From: Panax quinquefolius | Taxonomy: Eukaryota; Streptophyta; Magnoliopsida; Apiales; Araliaceae | Direction of reading: 5' to 3' | DNA: 64,000 bases | NCBI GenBank assembly: GCA_020205615.1 | Contig: CM035173.1 | Coordinates: 27,615,793 to 27,679,792 of the forward strand | Shown here: in pieces, positions 21,365-34,259 of the stretch | How the letters are laid out: each line of letters opens with the position of its first letter | Position numbering within the stretch: the first letter of the stretch is position 1 | Notes under the pieces: generated by a model | What the model saw: only the letters and a program-made list of their open reading frames with translations | Databases searched by the model: none | What the model was told of the DNA's origin: nothing | Program-made: the position numbers and the translations under genes

Positions 21365-24104
21365 CGTGACGACCCCAAAATAGGTCCATTCCATCCAACC
21401 CATTCTCGAGTCGCCAAATACATGGTATGTAAACAACTACAACTTTATTATCACAACAATAAAAAGCGTGAGTTTAAATACAAATATTATCTTACAGACA
21501 ATATTTATACTTAAATAAATCCTCATCACATTTATTGATACATTATTTTACAATAATGGTGAGGGACTACTAAACAACTCTCTCTAGAACCTTCATTCCA
21601 TACCCCATTTAGTAATACTCGCTACATTCTCGCCTCCACGAGAAGAAAAATGGAACAACAGGAAAAGGGTGAGCTCAACTAGCCCGATAAAGAATGTTAT
21701 GACTAAGATAATATACAACAAATTATCGTTAGTCTCCAACGAGGAAAAATCGATAGAATACAATAGACAACAAGTTTCGGATCAATATTACGCGTGAAAT
21801 AATAATTCATAGAAGAGTTACGTAGAGAATGAAATCTACTATAATCTATGAATTTAACGATCCATCATCAATATTTTATCCTGTAACATCAATCAATATT
21901 CATCTCAAATCAAATATTCATCTTTGCACTCTGTGCCGAAGATATTCATCAATCGGTCATGTTCATCTCAACACTGTTCATCTTTGCACTAAAGGCCAAA
22001 GATATTCATCGATCGGTCATATTCATTTAAACACCTTTCATCTTTGCTTTTACTGAGGCCAAAGATATTCATCGATCGGTCGTATTCATTTAAACACTGC
22101 TTTCATCTTTTGCACTACGGGCGAAAGATATTCTTGAAAATCATTCATCTTTGCACTACAGTGCCAAAGATATTCAATAATATCATCATTTAAGGCGAGG
22201 ATGATGAAAAATATTTTTAAAGAACGAATCCGGTGAAACAAAATGACAAGGATTAAGGATTAAGGATTAGTACTTTGTTTTATCCATGTCGATAATACCT
22301 CAAAAATAATCATAGTGGTGTAAAAATTCAAGAATGATCAAAACATGGATACAATCAAAGCTAGTATCCGAATAGATATTTTAGACGAAAGAAAAATTTT
22401 TCATTTTTCGATGAATAGTCTTAGATATCGTGAATAGTCTTGCCGTATACGTGAATAGTAAATAATAACACCCAAAGATAGAAATTCTACAAAAAAAACA
22501 TCTTCACGCTTACTGAATAGTACTCGTGAATAAGAACTCGTGAATAGTAACTCATGAATAGTAACTCGTGAATAGTAAACTCATGAATAGTAACCCCACA
22601 TGAAAAAAGTTCCAAATTTGATAAAAAGTACCAACCAATATTTCAAAGATAATGATATTGAAGAATTAATATCATTTGAGAAAAAAATAACATTCCTTAC
22701 CTCGAAGAATCGATTGCTTGGAAGGAAAGGTCGGGAAGTGATCTTGAATGAAACTTATCTTTGATCGCAATGACTCTCAAAGTATCTAAATACTCACAAA
22801 ATACGCTCGATAATTTAGAGAGAGAAGAGAAAACTTTGTTTACGGTGTGATTTTCAATTCTAACTTAACCCTCTATTTATAGGAAAATGTTAGCCCGTAC
22901 CAAAGCAGACTTGACTTTGCTTTACTGATGGCTTTACTCCTTTCTACTATTGCCACCCACCACATTTGAAATAAAATTCAGCACATTTCTTCACCAACCA
23001 CAAGTGGGGCCAACTCAATTCTAGAATTTTCCACCAAAATCAATTATAACCCTAATTTAAATCACCACCTCTTAAAATTCATAACAAATCATTCGTGAAT
23101 TTTTAACGGTTCAAAATTTGTGGACATATACTCAACTTATGTATGTATAACATACCCAAAAATTACCACAATCCAACTGGTTTGGATTAAAAATTATAAC
23201 CCCATGAATATATCTCAAAACCCCGATTTAATTTTAATACCTCCAATCCAGATAAAATCTTGATAAAACACCTCAACATAATTTCTTCATTTATAACCAC
23301 ATAAATAAATCCATCATTTATATCCACATAAAATAAATATTTCTTTATCATATGAATCGATAATTAATTATTCACAAATAATATTACGAGAATCACAATT
23401 ATAATGACGACATTTCCCGGGAAGAGGGGCTTTCGATAAGGATCTCTCATTCTTGGCGCGATTAGGTGACCAAACCTCTCCTTGAAGCGAACTTTCTAGA
23501 CATTGCTAATAATGTTATCTAATAATATTATTCAAATAATATGAATTATTGATGCGATAATGGGAAATCTTGTGCGGTGACAATTATTGAACAACAATAA
23601 TATAAAATATCAACCTTGAATTATTGAATCAATAAAATAAAATATTGAGCGATAACTCTTCATGAAAATTATTGAGTAGTGCCATCTTACGTGCGAATCA
23701 ATAATTCAACAATCTTGTCTTGTCTGGTAATCTTCTTTTATGCGACCACGCGTATTCTTGTATTTTAACCATAGGGTATTCAACGGTCTTACTTGTAACA
23801 ACTACTTCTGTAGTTATTTTTAACCAACTTATATTTATGTCGTTTTCTTCATCGATATCGCTTTTAGTTATGGGGCCCACACATGGTTTTACTGTCGTAA
23901 TAAAATATTCCCAAAGCGATCTGAATATTCCACGACCAAACGAATATTCCCAAACAATGATGAATATTTTATAACCACTTGCTTATTTTGAAATATTTGC
24001 GCATTTTACCCATAACTAACCACATTAATCAAATCCACCCTTACTATTTCAAAATAATAAATAAAGGAAATTCCTTTTATTTAAAAAAAAATTAGGGTCT
24101 TACA
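21365..24104 (-). repeat. 5' LTR of element A
   Basis: 2740 bp; on the minus strand it begins TGTAAGACCC. A TATA box (TATAAATAG on the minus strand, about 22873-22883) marks the likely promoter. Motif units of about 65 bp are at 21920-22190. It is closely similar to 15511-18267. Confidence 0.93.
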
Positions 24105-24203
24105 TTAAGGATGGGTGATCACAAAAATATATTCACACAGAACAGTTGCACTCAACGAATCACTAAAATTCCTTCAAGTCACAAAGACTTGGATACGAAG
24201 AAA

Positions 24204-27027
24204 TGTAAGACCTCAATTTTTTTAAATAAAAGGAATTTCCTTTATTTATTATTTTGAAATAGTAAGGGTTGATTTGATTAATGTGGATAGTTAAGGGTTA
24301 AATACGCAAATATTTCAAAATAAGCAGTGGTTATAAAATATTCATTATCGTCGTTGAATATTCGTTTGGTCGTGGAATATTCAATCGTTGGGAATATTCG
24401 TTATTTACTGCAGCAAATGCGTGGGCCCCATAACTATAAAAGCGATTGGATGAAGAAAACAACAAATATAAGTTGTTTTTAAATAATCTACGTAGTTATT
24501 ACAGATTATCTTGTTGAATACCCGTGGTTAAAACACACTATTACGCGTTGTTGAGCGATAGCACCAGTATTGCACCAATTATTGATTCTTACGTGAAGAA
24601 GCACTACTCAATAATGGTTACGATAATTACCGCTTCAATTATTTTATTGAGTTAATAATTGTTGCGTTGATATTTTATATTCACATTGTTTCAATAATTG
24701 TCATTACACAATATCTTTCATTATCGAAGCAATAATTCATATTATCCGAATAATATTATTAGATAACATTATTGGCAATGTCTAGAAAGTTCTGCTTTAA
24801 GGAGAGGTTTGGTCACCTAATTGCTACCAAGAAGAAGAAATTCTTATTGAAAGCCCTCTTTTCCTGAACCGCCTCGGTTGTCAATATTGTGATTCTCGTA
24901 ATATTATTTGTGAATAATTAATTATTGATTTATATGATGAGGAAAATATTGATTTTATGTGGATATAGATGGAGAAAATTTTAAAATGACAATTGTTGAA
25001 AATTAATATTTTATCTTTTTACGATAAAATAATTCATTTAAATATATTATTTTAATAATATATTAACTATGATGATATTTTACAATGAATGTGGGATATA
25101 TGAGTATATGAGGAGAAAGAGTATTTTGTGGCATTAAATGTTTAACACATGTTTTGTGTGTTGGTGGACACAATTATTGGCGAAAATTTGATTATAGCTT
25201 GTAAAATCACCCGTTTGTGGATTTCGGTCAATTTCTATTTGGAATTTGGAAAAACTTTCTTCTGCAAAGTTGTAGAAAATTGAATTTCCTATAAAAACTC
25301 ATGAGATTCGAATTTTCTGATGAAAGGGCTATTTATTATGAATTATTGAAGTTACGAAGTTCAAATAATTGATTTTTGGAAGTTTAAAATATTTTAATTA
25401 CAAAAACGTTTTTTTCATTTTTGAAACTCATTTAACATGTGGTTAGGAGGCTGAATTCAGATTGTTAGTGTGCGTGATGAAGTTGTGGAAAAATTATAAT
25501 ATATTATATTAAATTTTACGCTTTGGTGTTCTAGCGATTTCTATAAATAGAGTCTTGGGTTAGAATTGAAAATCACACCGAAATCTGAAGTTTTCTCTCT
25601 CTATATTATCGAAATTTATTCTTGTGATTATTTTGAGTATACTTTGAGTATTGCTATACTGTGTGAGTCCAAGTCATAGCCTTATATCCCAGGTGTTTTA
25701 ATTTAAAGTCTTGATCTTTCGAGGTAAGGGATGTTATTTTCTTCTCAAATGATATTATTTCTTCAATATCATTATCTTTGAAATATTGGTTGAAACTTTT
25801 TATCAAATTTGGAACTTTTTCATGTCGGGAGTTACTTATTCATGGGTTACTATTCATGAGTTACTATTCACGATTCTTTATTAAGCGAGTTCTTATTCAC
25901 GAGTTACTTATTCACGAGTACTATTCATGAAGCGTGAAGATGTTTTTGTGGAATTTCTATCTTTTGGTGTCTGAGAGTTACTATTCACGATATCTGACAC
26001 TATTCACGATATCTGACTATTCACCTAAAAATAAAATTTCTTCTTTTTGTCAAAATATCTATTACGGATACTAACTTTCGATTGTATCCATGTTTTGATC
26101 ATTCTTGAATTTTACACCACTATGATTATTTTTGAGGTATTTTTGGGCGTGGATAAAACCAAGTACGAATCATTAATCCTTAATCCTTGTCATTTTGTTT
26201 CCTTGGATTCGTTTCTTTAAAATATTTTCATCATCCTCGGTCTTAAATGATGATATTATTGAATATCTTTGGCTTTTGTAGTGCAAAGATGAATGATTTC
26301 TGAAGAATATCTTTGGCTTTGTAGTGCAAAGATGAGCAGTGTTGAGATGAACATGGCCAGATTGATTAATATCTTTGGCACAGTAGTGCAAAGATGAGCA
26401 GTGTTTAAATGAACATGACCATTAATCGTGATGAATATCTTTGGCTGTAGTAGTGCAAAGATGAATATTTGATTCGGATGTATATTGATTGATGTTACAG
26501 GGATAAAATATTGATGATGGACTTATTAAATTCATAGATTATAGTAGATTTCATTCTCTACGTAACTCTTCTATGAATTATTATTTCATTGCGAATATTG
26601 ATCTCAAACTTGTTGTTTATTGTATTCTATCGATTTTTCCTGTTGAAGACTAACGATAATTTGTTGTATATTATCTTAGTCATAATATTCTTTATTGGGC
26701 TAGTTGAGCTCACCCTTTTCCTTGTTGTTCCATTTTTCTTCTCGGGAGGCGAGAATGTAGCGAGTCTTGAGTCGGGGTATGGAATGAAGGTTCAGAGAGA
26801 GTTGTTTAGTAGTCCTCACCATTTTGTAAAATAATGAATCAATAATTATGATGGGGATTTATTTGCATGTGGATATTGTCTAGAAGACAATATTATATTT
26901 AAACTCACGATATATATTGTCATATTTCACACGACATTTGTATTATTGAAGTTGTAGTTTGCTTTTTGTACCATGTATTTGGCGACTCAGAATGGGTGTT
27001 GTGTATACCTATTTTGGGGGCGTCACA
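24204..27027 (+). mobile_element. Solo LTR B, plus orientation
   Basis: It starts TGTAAGACC and ends GGGGGCGTCACA. Content and order match the LTRs of element A but in the opposite orientation, with motif units at about 26260-26470. No internal region is present on either side. Flanks are AGAAA and GTAAA, so the target duplication is not preserved. A diverged central part (about 25100-25500) differs from A, so this is an older or different subfamily copy. Confidence 0.85.
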
Positions 27028-27589
27028 GTAAATCACTAAGATCTCTTCAAGTCATTAAGACTTGGTTACAAATGGTCACTAAGACCTGGACAATCACTAA
27101 GAGAAAGAATGATTTAGAGGTTCTGCTAAGTGGCTTTAAGTCAAGTAATAAAAGACTTAGCAACAAAACAAGTTGTTCTAGATTGTAGAGTAGAGTTCTT
27201 GTGAGTTGGGCAACAATTCAATTTTTTCTTAATCTTGATCGTTACTGTTGGATAGAATTTGTGTCTTTTATAGACGTCCTCGAGATTTTCCCGTAGAAAA
27301 GTTGTCGTTGCTCATTTAATGCTCCGATCCTAGAAGATCTCTGATTGTTGACTTTTAGAGAGAATGTGCCAGCTTGCCTTCGGCTGTGATATGTCACATC
27401 AGAACTGCTACATTGACATTCACGTGGGTGTTGTCACTTCACCAAACTAGCTGTTAGACATATTCCGATCTGGTCTTCCTTTTAGACTTAAAGTATTCAA
27501 CAGCTATATTGGGATCTTCACTCTACGAGTCTTGATATTGTTAGTCCATTATCAGAACTAATATACTCTACGATTTTCCTAATCATAGA

Positions 27590-27807
27590 ATTTAATGGTA
27601 GTCATAGAGTATCTGACTAGATTGACTCTACAATTGGTAAGCTCTATGATCCTTAGTAGACTTTACGATCTTCAACAAACTCTGCGATCTTTAATGTACT
27701 TTACGATCTTCAGCAGACTCTGCAATTTTCTATGCACTTTACGATTTTCAACAGACTTTGTGATCTTCAGTATACTTTATGATCTTTATTAGACTTTACG
27801 GTCTTCA
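27590..27807 (+). repeat. Minisatellite of about 20-bp CTTTACGATCTT units
   Basis: Roughly ten head-to-tail units of 19-20 bp alternate between CTTTACGATCTTCAACAGA-like and CTCTGCGATCTTTAATGTA-like forms. The CTCTACGAT core is the reverse complement of the ATCGTAGAG core scattered across 61866-63055. Confidence 0.8.
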
Positions 27808-28230
27808 CACTATTAGAAATTCGACCAATAGCGACGAGCCATAGACACGCTCGGGACATAATCGTCACTATAGGGTATCTATAACGACGATCACGAGCTG
27901 ACCATCGATATATTCCTTAAAAGATAGTCTATTCTGAGGATCATAATCTGGTCATCGGTATAGAGCTTTTTTTGGAGCTTTTAGCGAGGGTCATAAGTTG
28001 GCCATAGATAAAAGGTTTTAGCGTACACAAATTCCTCCAATTTTCCCCCAAATCAGTATCAACATTTTTTCCTCCAAACTCACTTACTCAACCAGCCCTC
28101 TCTCTTATTTCTCACTCTTTCTCACTCGATCGATTGGCCATTTTCTACATCTTAATCGTATGACAAGAGGCCTTGTGAACTTTCTCACTCGATCAATGCG
28201 TGCCGCCGAAAAGAGGCCCTTCGGTAGTAG
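27808..28230 (+). mobile_element. CACTA (En/Spm) terminal fragment
   Basis: The left end reads CACTATTAGAAATTCGACC followed by AATAGCGACGA, as in plant CACTA transposon termini, with GTCATCGGTATA-type subterminal words after it. The right edge ends GGTAGTAGTG where LTR C starts and could be the other terminus, though pairing is poor. No transposase is visible; it is a short non-autonomous copy or remnant. Confidence 0.5.
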
Positions 28231-29686
28231 TGTAAAATCCCAAATTTTACGAATAAAGATTTAAATTTCTCGATTTTTTTTTTTAAAAATATTATGGTGT
28301 GGATTTAATATAATGTTATAGTTGTGTGTAATATTTATAAATTTTACAAAGTATGCAAGTTGTTATATTATATTCGATTGGTCGGGGAATATTCTTTGTG
28401 TCGGAGAATATTCGTTCGACGGCACAATCATTAGTGGACCCCACAACGGAATTATTGTCGGATTGAGAAAACGACAAATTTTTTTTATGAAAATAACGGC
28501 GGAAGTTTTACCGTTAATACCGTTGAACTACTTGGTAGTAAAAGTACATTAATACGTGTGGTTGCATAGTAGCACACGGTATTGATTATTGATGCTTACG
28601 TGAGAAGTCACTCAGTTTTGTTTTATTGATATTATTAATGTAATAAAGCAGAAAAACTTTTTATATAAAACAAAATACATTTATAAAGTTATTCTATAAA
28701 TAGAATATATTATATTCTATTATGCATAGTATTTTGCATAGTAAAATCTTTTTATATAAAACAGAATACTTTTATAAAGTTATTACATAAATAGAATATA
28801 TTATATTTTATTATTATGCATAGTGTTGCGTAGTTACGCATAGTATTTTGCATAGTAAATTTTTTTTATATAAAACATAATACTTTTATAAAGTTATTCG
28901 TTTTATTAGATTATAAATAGAATATATTATATTTTATTTAAAAGATTTTACTTTAAATCTGGACCGTCCGATTAAAAGTAAATCAATCTGGATCGTTCAT
29001 GAATTAGTTACTATGCAGTCCATTCTTCTATAAATAGAAGCTCATTCATTCATTATTTCTTATGAATTCACTGAAACTCTAGAGAGAGAAACTATAGAGA
29101 ATTCTTCTTCTATAATCTTAAGCGTATTTCTTTGGAGTTTAAGAAAGCTTTGAACGTAGTGCAAGTTTTCTTCGAGTATATCCTCGCCTTACCAGTCGGA
29201 GTACTTTTCTTTCAAAGGTAAGGGATATTATTTGTTGTACTCGTAAGGGGTATTATTTTTTTATATTCACGAAGAGAACTTCTGTTATTACATTCTTTAT
29301 TATTCATTGGAATAACTTTGTATCACGCCATTTCACCCTATACTTGGTGAAATTCTTCATTTATTCCATTTTTATTATTACATTGGATCCTATCACATGC
29401 TTATGCGTTCTGGGGGACTGTTCCGTCTGTATTATTCTATTGGAATATCCCATCACAATATGCTTTCTGTTAACCGGTTTCGATTATTTATTATTCTCGT
29501 TGGAATAACTTTACCTATCGAAGTACCGCATGCATAGTGATTTCTGTTGTTATTCCATTCTTTATTATTCTGTTGGAACATTCTGCTTGTCAAGAATTTT
29601 GCTCGACTGGTTCCGATTATTTATTATTCTCGTTGAATAACTCGCCTACATCTGGCATCGCATGCATGGTGATTTACATTGTTATT
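28231..29686 (+). repeat. LTR C, left part (interrupted by element D)
   Basis: It starts TGTAAAATCCC and follows the family LTR order, with a TATA box (CTATAAATAGAAG near 29030) and the block of roughly 60-bp TTATTATTCTGTTGGAA units. At 29686 it is interrupted by element D and resumes at 38994 after the repeated TTATT. Confidence 0.85.
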
Positions 29687-32144
29687 TGTGAGACCCAGTT
29701 TTTATTAATAAAGATTTAAATTTGGTCGAAATAATTTTTAATATTATGGTGTGAATTTGAGATAATATTATAGTTGTGGGTAGTATTTATAAATTTTGCA
29801 AAGTATGCAAGTGGTTATATTATATTCGATTGGTCGGGGAATATTCTGGTTTAGCGAGGAATATTCGCATAAATCTAACTACAATCATTGGTGGACCTAA
29901 CAATGTAATTATTGTTTGATTGAGAAAACGACAAAATATTTTATTAAAATAACTACGGAAGTTTTACCGTGGTTTCTTGTTGAACTACTTTCAGTAGTAA
30001 AAGTACAAAATACGATGTCGTGTGGTTGCGTAGTAGCACCAGGTATTGATTATCGATGCTTATGTGAGAAGTCACTCGGTTTGATTCCATTATTATTTAT
30101 TTAATAATATGAATTATTATAATGATAATGACGTTTTGTTTTATTCAGTATTATTAACGTAATAAAATGAAACATCTTTTTATATAAAATAGAATACTTT
30201 ATTAAAGTTATTCTATAAATAGAATATATTATATTTTATTATGCATAGTGTTGCATAGTGTTTGCATAGTAAAATGTTTTATATAAATAGAATATATTAT
30301 ATTTTATTTAAAAGATTTTTCTTTAAATATGGACCGTCGATTAAAGTAAATCAATCTGGACCGCTCATGGATTAGTTACTATGCATTCCATTTTCCTATA
30401 AATAAAGCTCATTCCTTCATTATTTTCTTTTTAATTCATTGAAACTCTGAGAGAAAATTATAGAGAGAAGCTTATAGAGAGAAAATTATAGAAAGAAGAA
30501 GAGTATTCTCTACTACTTACACTACTTCTATATTCAGTTCTTTTTACTTAGTGAGGGGTGTTATTCTTTCTTCTTGAAGAGAACTTCATTATTCCATTCA
30601 TTATTATTCTCATTGGAATAACTTTGTAAGAGTGGCATACCTATACATAACTTTTATACGCTGGCGTACCCCTATACTTGGTGAAATCCTTATGTTATTC
30701 CATTCTTATTATTCTCATTGGAATAACTCAGTATCACGCTGGCTTACCCTATACTTGGTGACATTCTTCTACTATTCTGCATTTGGAACATCCTGTCATG
30801 TGTTTTACACCCACCGGTTCCTCCGTTTTATTATTCTGGCTGGAACATCCTCATCAATGTGTTTTACACCCGACTGGTTCCGCTCTTTATTATTCTGCTG
30901 AACATCCTCATCGCATGTGTTTTACACCGACTGGTTCCGCTTTTATCATTCTCATTGGAATATCCTATCTGTGTGTTTTACACCGGATCGGTTCCGCTCT
31001 TTATTATTCTCATTGGAACATCCTCGCTTGATTGTGAATTTCACCGACCGGTTCCGTTATTATTATTCTGTTGGAATAACTCATGTCTATCTGGCATCCG
31101 CATGCATGGTGATTTCTTTTGTTATTCCATTCTTTATTATACCCAAATTGGTTAAAACTTTGACTTCTATACTCCATGAAATTAGTAGAATATCCTTGAT
31201 ATTTGCGTTTCATCCAAAGATCTTTCATGGAAATATTCTTCCGATCATTCTTGAATTTTACTCTACGAAACAAAGATTATCGTGTTGACAATTTGGACGT
31301 TAATAATTCATGGATTAAATAATTCTTGAACTTGTTTTATTGAATTACTATGTCATTGTCATCATCCTCATGTTATATTATGTTATCTTTGGCTTACGCA
31401 GCATAGATGAACTTAGTATGATTATGACCACTGTGGATCATTCGGTATAATCACGACTTGATATAAATGATGTGACAAAAGTCCTTAGTGGCTTCGTAAT
31501 GCAAGTGATGGATAGTTTTGGTATGATTATGACCGGGGTGATTCGGTATAGTCATGACCATTGATAACTTGATGAAAATCCTTGACCGTGGTACGGGGAT
31601 GATTAGATGTGGTGGTTTATTTTTTGCTTTGAGTCTCAAATAAAAAATTGATGAAAACCTTTTAAAACCTAAAAGATAGTAGACTTTATTCTCTACTTGA
31701 CTACTAATGGATTGCTTATTCATTGCAGCTTAAACTTGTTGTTTATTGTATTTTATCGCTTTAACATTTGTTGAAGGCTAATGATAATTTATTCTCGCAT
31801 TATCTTAGTCATAATATTTCTTCTTTGGGCTAGTTGAGCTCACCCTTTCTTTCACCGCTCTTCTTCTGTGAAATGAGAACATAGCCGGACGAGTCGGGGA
31901 GCGGAGTAATGGTCCGCAGGATAGCATTAGTAGTCCTCACTATTCGTGAAATAGTGTGATAATAGTTGTAATGAGGACTCCTTTTGAGTTTGTATAATAT
32001 CTAGTAGACAATATTTGTATTCAAACTCACGCTTTATGTCGTATTGTACACCTACGCTTATATTAGTAAGTTGTATTTGAATTTATGTACCATGTAAGTG
32101 GCGACCCAAGATGGGTGACGATACCTAATTTTGGGGGCGCCACA
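29687..32144 (+). repeat. 5' LTR of element D
   Basis: 2458 bp from TGTGAGACCC to GGGGGCGCCACA. It contains a TATA box at 30397-30405 and the block of roughly 60-bp units at about 30590-31130. Inverted TATGATTATGACC words lie at 31420-31560. Confidence 0.94.
30397..30408 (+). promoter_or_regulatory. LTR promoter TATA box (element D)
   Basis: TATAAATAAAG about 700 bp into the LTR, in a position conserved in the other LTRs of the family (for example minus strand 58883-58893 in element F). Transcription of element RNA would start shortly downstream. Confidence 0.5.
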
Positions 32145-32145
32145 G

Positions 32146-32163
32146 TTGGTATCGTAGCTTAGG
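32146..32163 (+). other. Primer binding site of element D
   Basis: TTGGTATCGTAGCTTAGG begins two bases after the LTR. TGGTATC and AGC agree with the 3' end of initiator-Met tRNA, with two altered bases in between. Confidence 0.75.
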
Positions 32164-32328
32164 GATATGATCCCCGGCCGAGATGTGAGATAAGAACTAG
32201 GAGGGAGAGATTTCGGGAATTCCTTCACTAGTATTTACCTACCTAAATTTATTTGGTATTTAATTGGTCACGAGTATAGGAATAATATGTGATATGTTAA
32301 TTAACCCTTATTTTATGGCGATTTGAAA

Positions 32329-33420
32329 ATGGCATCCGAGAATGTTGAGAATAAAGATGGAGCACGAGACTGTTGATTCTCCACGATCAATAATCGTGAT
32401 TAATATACAACAGGATGACGCGATAATCCTCCCGTAAATAACAACACCGATCAATCGACTAACGACTTTGACGCTTAAAAGGTTTTTAGAATTCATGCAA
32501 CATCAAAGTAAAGCGACTCTCGCTCAAAACGTGGGTGGAAACACGGAAAACTCTCGGCCACCACCGCTAAACAATTCAAGGAGTTGGGACCACCGGAGTT
32601 TAAGGGAGAGCCAAAAACCACTTCCGCGGAAGCATGGATTAAGCAGATTACCAAGATATTTGATGTCTTGGGATGCTCGAGGAGCAAAAGGTTCCTTTTG
32701 CCGCCTTTTATGTTGCGCGAGAAGGACACTTCAGTGGAATCGGTAAAACGTACTCAACTCCGTTGTCTCAAGATATCTTGGGAGAAGTTCCAGGGAGTCG
32801 TTCAACGACAAATACTTTCCCGAAAGTATTCGCCATACGAAGGAGGTGGAGTTTATCAAGTTAGAACAAAACAATATGACCGTGTCGCAATACGAGGCAA
32901 AATTTGCGAGTTATCACGATTCATGTCCCACTTGGTGGATAATGAAGAGAGAATGGCGCGAATGTTTTTAAGAGGTTTGAAGCGAGAGATACGCCAACAT
33001 CTTATTTCTCATAAACCGTGTTTTTATTCAGATGTTGTAAATAGGGCTCGATTAGTGGAGCGCGATAACGAGTCAACGCAACTAAAAGAGAGCGGTACGT
33101 GAAAAATTATAATACCGGCGGAGTAGTCATCGAGCGGTGACAACAAGCGTGGAGGAAATCAATGGGCGGAGATATGGTAACCACTTCGGTGGTAATCGTA
33201 CCAAAATAATAAGAATGGACATTTCAAGAAAAGGAGATTCAACAATGATGGAAAGACGTTAAAGACCAAAGACCGCTTCAAAGGAAGAAGAACGACCACC
33301 CATTCCATATGCTTCAAATGCGGAGGAGAGGACACATCATCCGAATCGCGCCATGCCATCCAAAGCATGTTATAATTGTGGAAGAGAAGGTCACTTAGCT
33401 CGATTTTGTCGTTTCTGATC
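32329..33420 (+). pseudogene. Gag remnant of element D (gag domain plus CCHC knuckles)
   Basis: The gag start MASENVENKDG matches element F. The central domain (GPPEFKGEP, AWIKQITKIFDVLGC, HLVDNEERMARMFLRGLKRE and YSDVVNRARLVERDNES at 32584-33090) is the retrotransposon gag domain of Tekay/Del type. It is broken by small indels: the frame is shifted between LGC and the ESVKRT segment, and again before QYEAKF. The second zinc knuckle, CYNCGREGHLARFC, is readable at about 33370-33412, out of frame with the domain. Gag would package element RNA in the cytoplasm. As read here it is not translatable. Confidence 0.88.
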
Positions 33421-33499
33421 AAGACAAATTCAACTAGGATGGAGGCACCAAAGGTCATCCCCTGCATAAACCAAAGCCTTGTAGTTTAAGAGAGCGTTT

Positions 33500-33885
33500 T
33501 TTTCTCGTGACGAGGAACCCGAATAAAATTATCACGGGTAAGTTAATCGTAAGCTCTTGCGAAGTCTATACCGTGTTAGATACCGCCTCTACCCACTCTT
33601 TTATTTCACCTAGTTGCATTCAACGTTTGAATTTGACTCAAGAAGTTAAACTTTGACTTATTGGTTGAAACTTCGTTAGTAGGAGCCTTCAATTACCGCT
33701 TACTATTTTTTAAATCTTGTTTAATTCAAATAAACATTTTCATGTTACTCGTCGATCTTATCTTTTTGAAAATACTTGCCTTTGATGTGATTTTAGGAAT
33801 CAATTGGTTAGCTACTCATCATGCTTTTCGTAAGGTTGTTAGCTTTTATATTTATAACAACCCTCATTACACTAATTCAAAGTAA
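33500..33885 (+). pseudogene. Aspartic protease remnant of element D
   Basis: It reads VLDTASTHSFIS at the active site, then RLNLT, a stop, and finally AFDVILGINWLATHHAFRKV. The family pattern is Asp-Thr/Ser-Gly; here Gly is replaced by Ala. At least one stop codon lies between the active site and the C-terminal half, so there is no active enzyme. Confidence 0.8.
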
Positions 33886-34259
33886 CCAAACCCTAAAGTT
33901 AATCATTGTCATATCAAGCCATAAGTAAAGAGCCCCGAACCTTTCGTTGTTAACTTCCTTGTGTGGAATGCACCGGCCCGGGCTTTACAGAGGGCGACAT
34001 CGTGAATGAAGATGGCAAGTTTATAGGTATCATTGTGAGGTACTATCTAGGTTAAGGGATAGAAGTCACAGCTTGGTATCAATGTGATGTACTATCCAAG
34101 TCTTGGACGAGAGTAATGAGCTTTGAATGATATTTCTATCATTAATAAATTTCTTGGCGTATTCTTGAAGACTTCTTAGCCTACCCTAGAGCGTGAAATC
34201 AAATTTTGTATTGACCCCAGTACAAAACCCATTTCTTAAACCCTCAAATAATTCTTCAA

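Larger units (their letters stand above)
15511..24104 (-). mobile_element. Element A: Ty3/gypsy (Tekay-type) retrotransposon, non-autonomous
   Basis: Complete LTR-internal-LTR structure on the minus strand: 5' LTR 21365-24104, primer site next to it at 21346-21364, internal region 18268-21364, PPT at 18268-18279 and 3' LTR 15511-18267. Flanks are CTAAG (15506-15510) and TTAAG (24105-24109), a target duplication with one mismatch. The internal region carries remnants of gag, two zinc knuckles, protease, the C-terminal end of reverse transcriptase, the RNase H tail, the pre-integrase linker and the pol C-terminus. The body of reverse transcriptase and the whole integrase core are missing. All frames are broken. 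Confidence 0.92.
15179..27807 (+). other. Older LTR-like host sequence split by nested insertions (pieces at 15179-15510, 24105-24203, 27028-27807)
   Basis: The three pieces share vocabulary (TCACTAAG, CTTCAAGTCA, AAGACTTGG) and read as one continuous sequence if element A and solo LTR B are removed. The left piece begins TGTTATATCCC and passes a stretch resembling 5' LTR sequence. The right piece contains an array of roughly 20-bp CTTTACGATCTT units and ends near a CACTA terminus. The class is unknown, possibly a Copia-like LTR. The evidence is continuity of sequence style, not an identified domain. Confidence 0.35.

Noticed and set aside
24199..27032. Target duplication of solo LTR B (AGAAA / GTAAA)
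   Set aside because: Only the last three bases agree, so it was not counted as evidence.
27808..28230. Complete CACTA transposon with both ends
   Set aside because: The right end GGTAGTAGTG pairs poorly with the left, and no 3-bp target duplication is clear, so only a terminal fragment is claimed.
30632..31288. Several overlapping plus-strand frames in the LTR of element D with repeated FYTGLV / HWNI-type text
   Set aside because: They are readings of the roughly 60-bp LTR repeats; equivalent frames occur in every LTR in different frames and strands.
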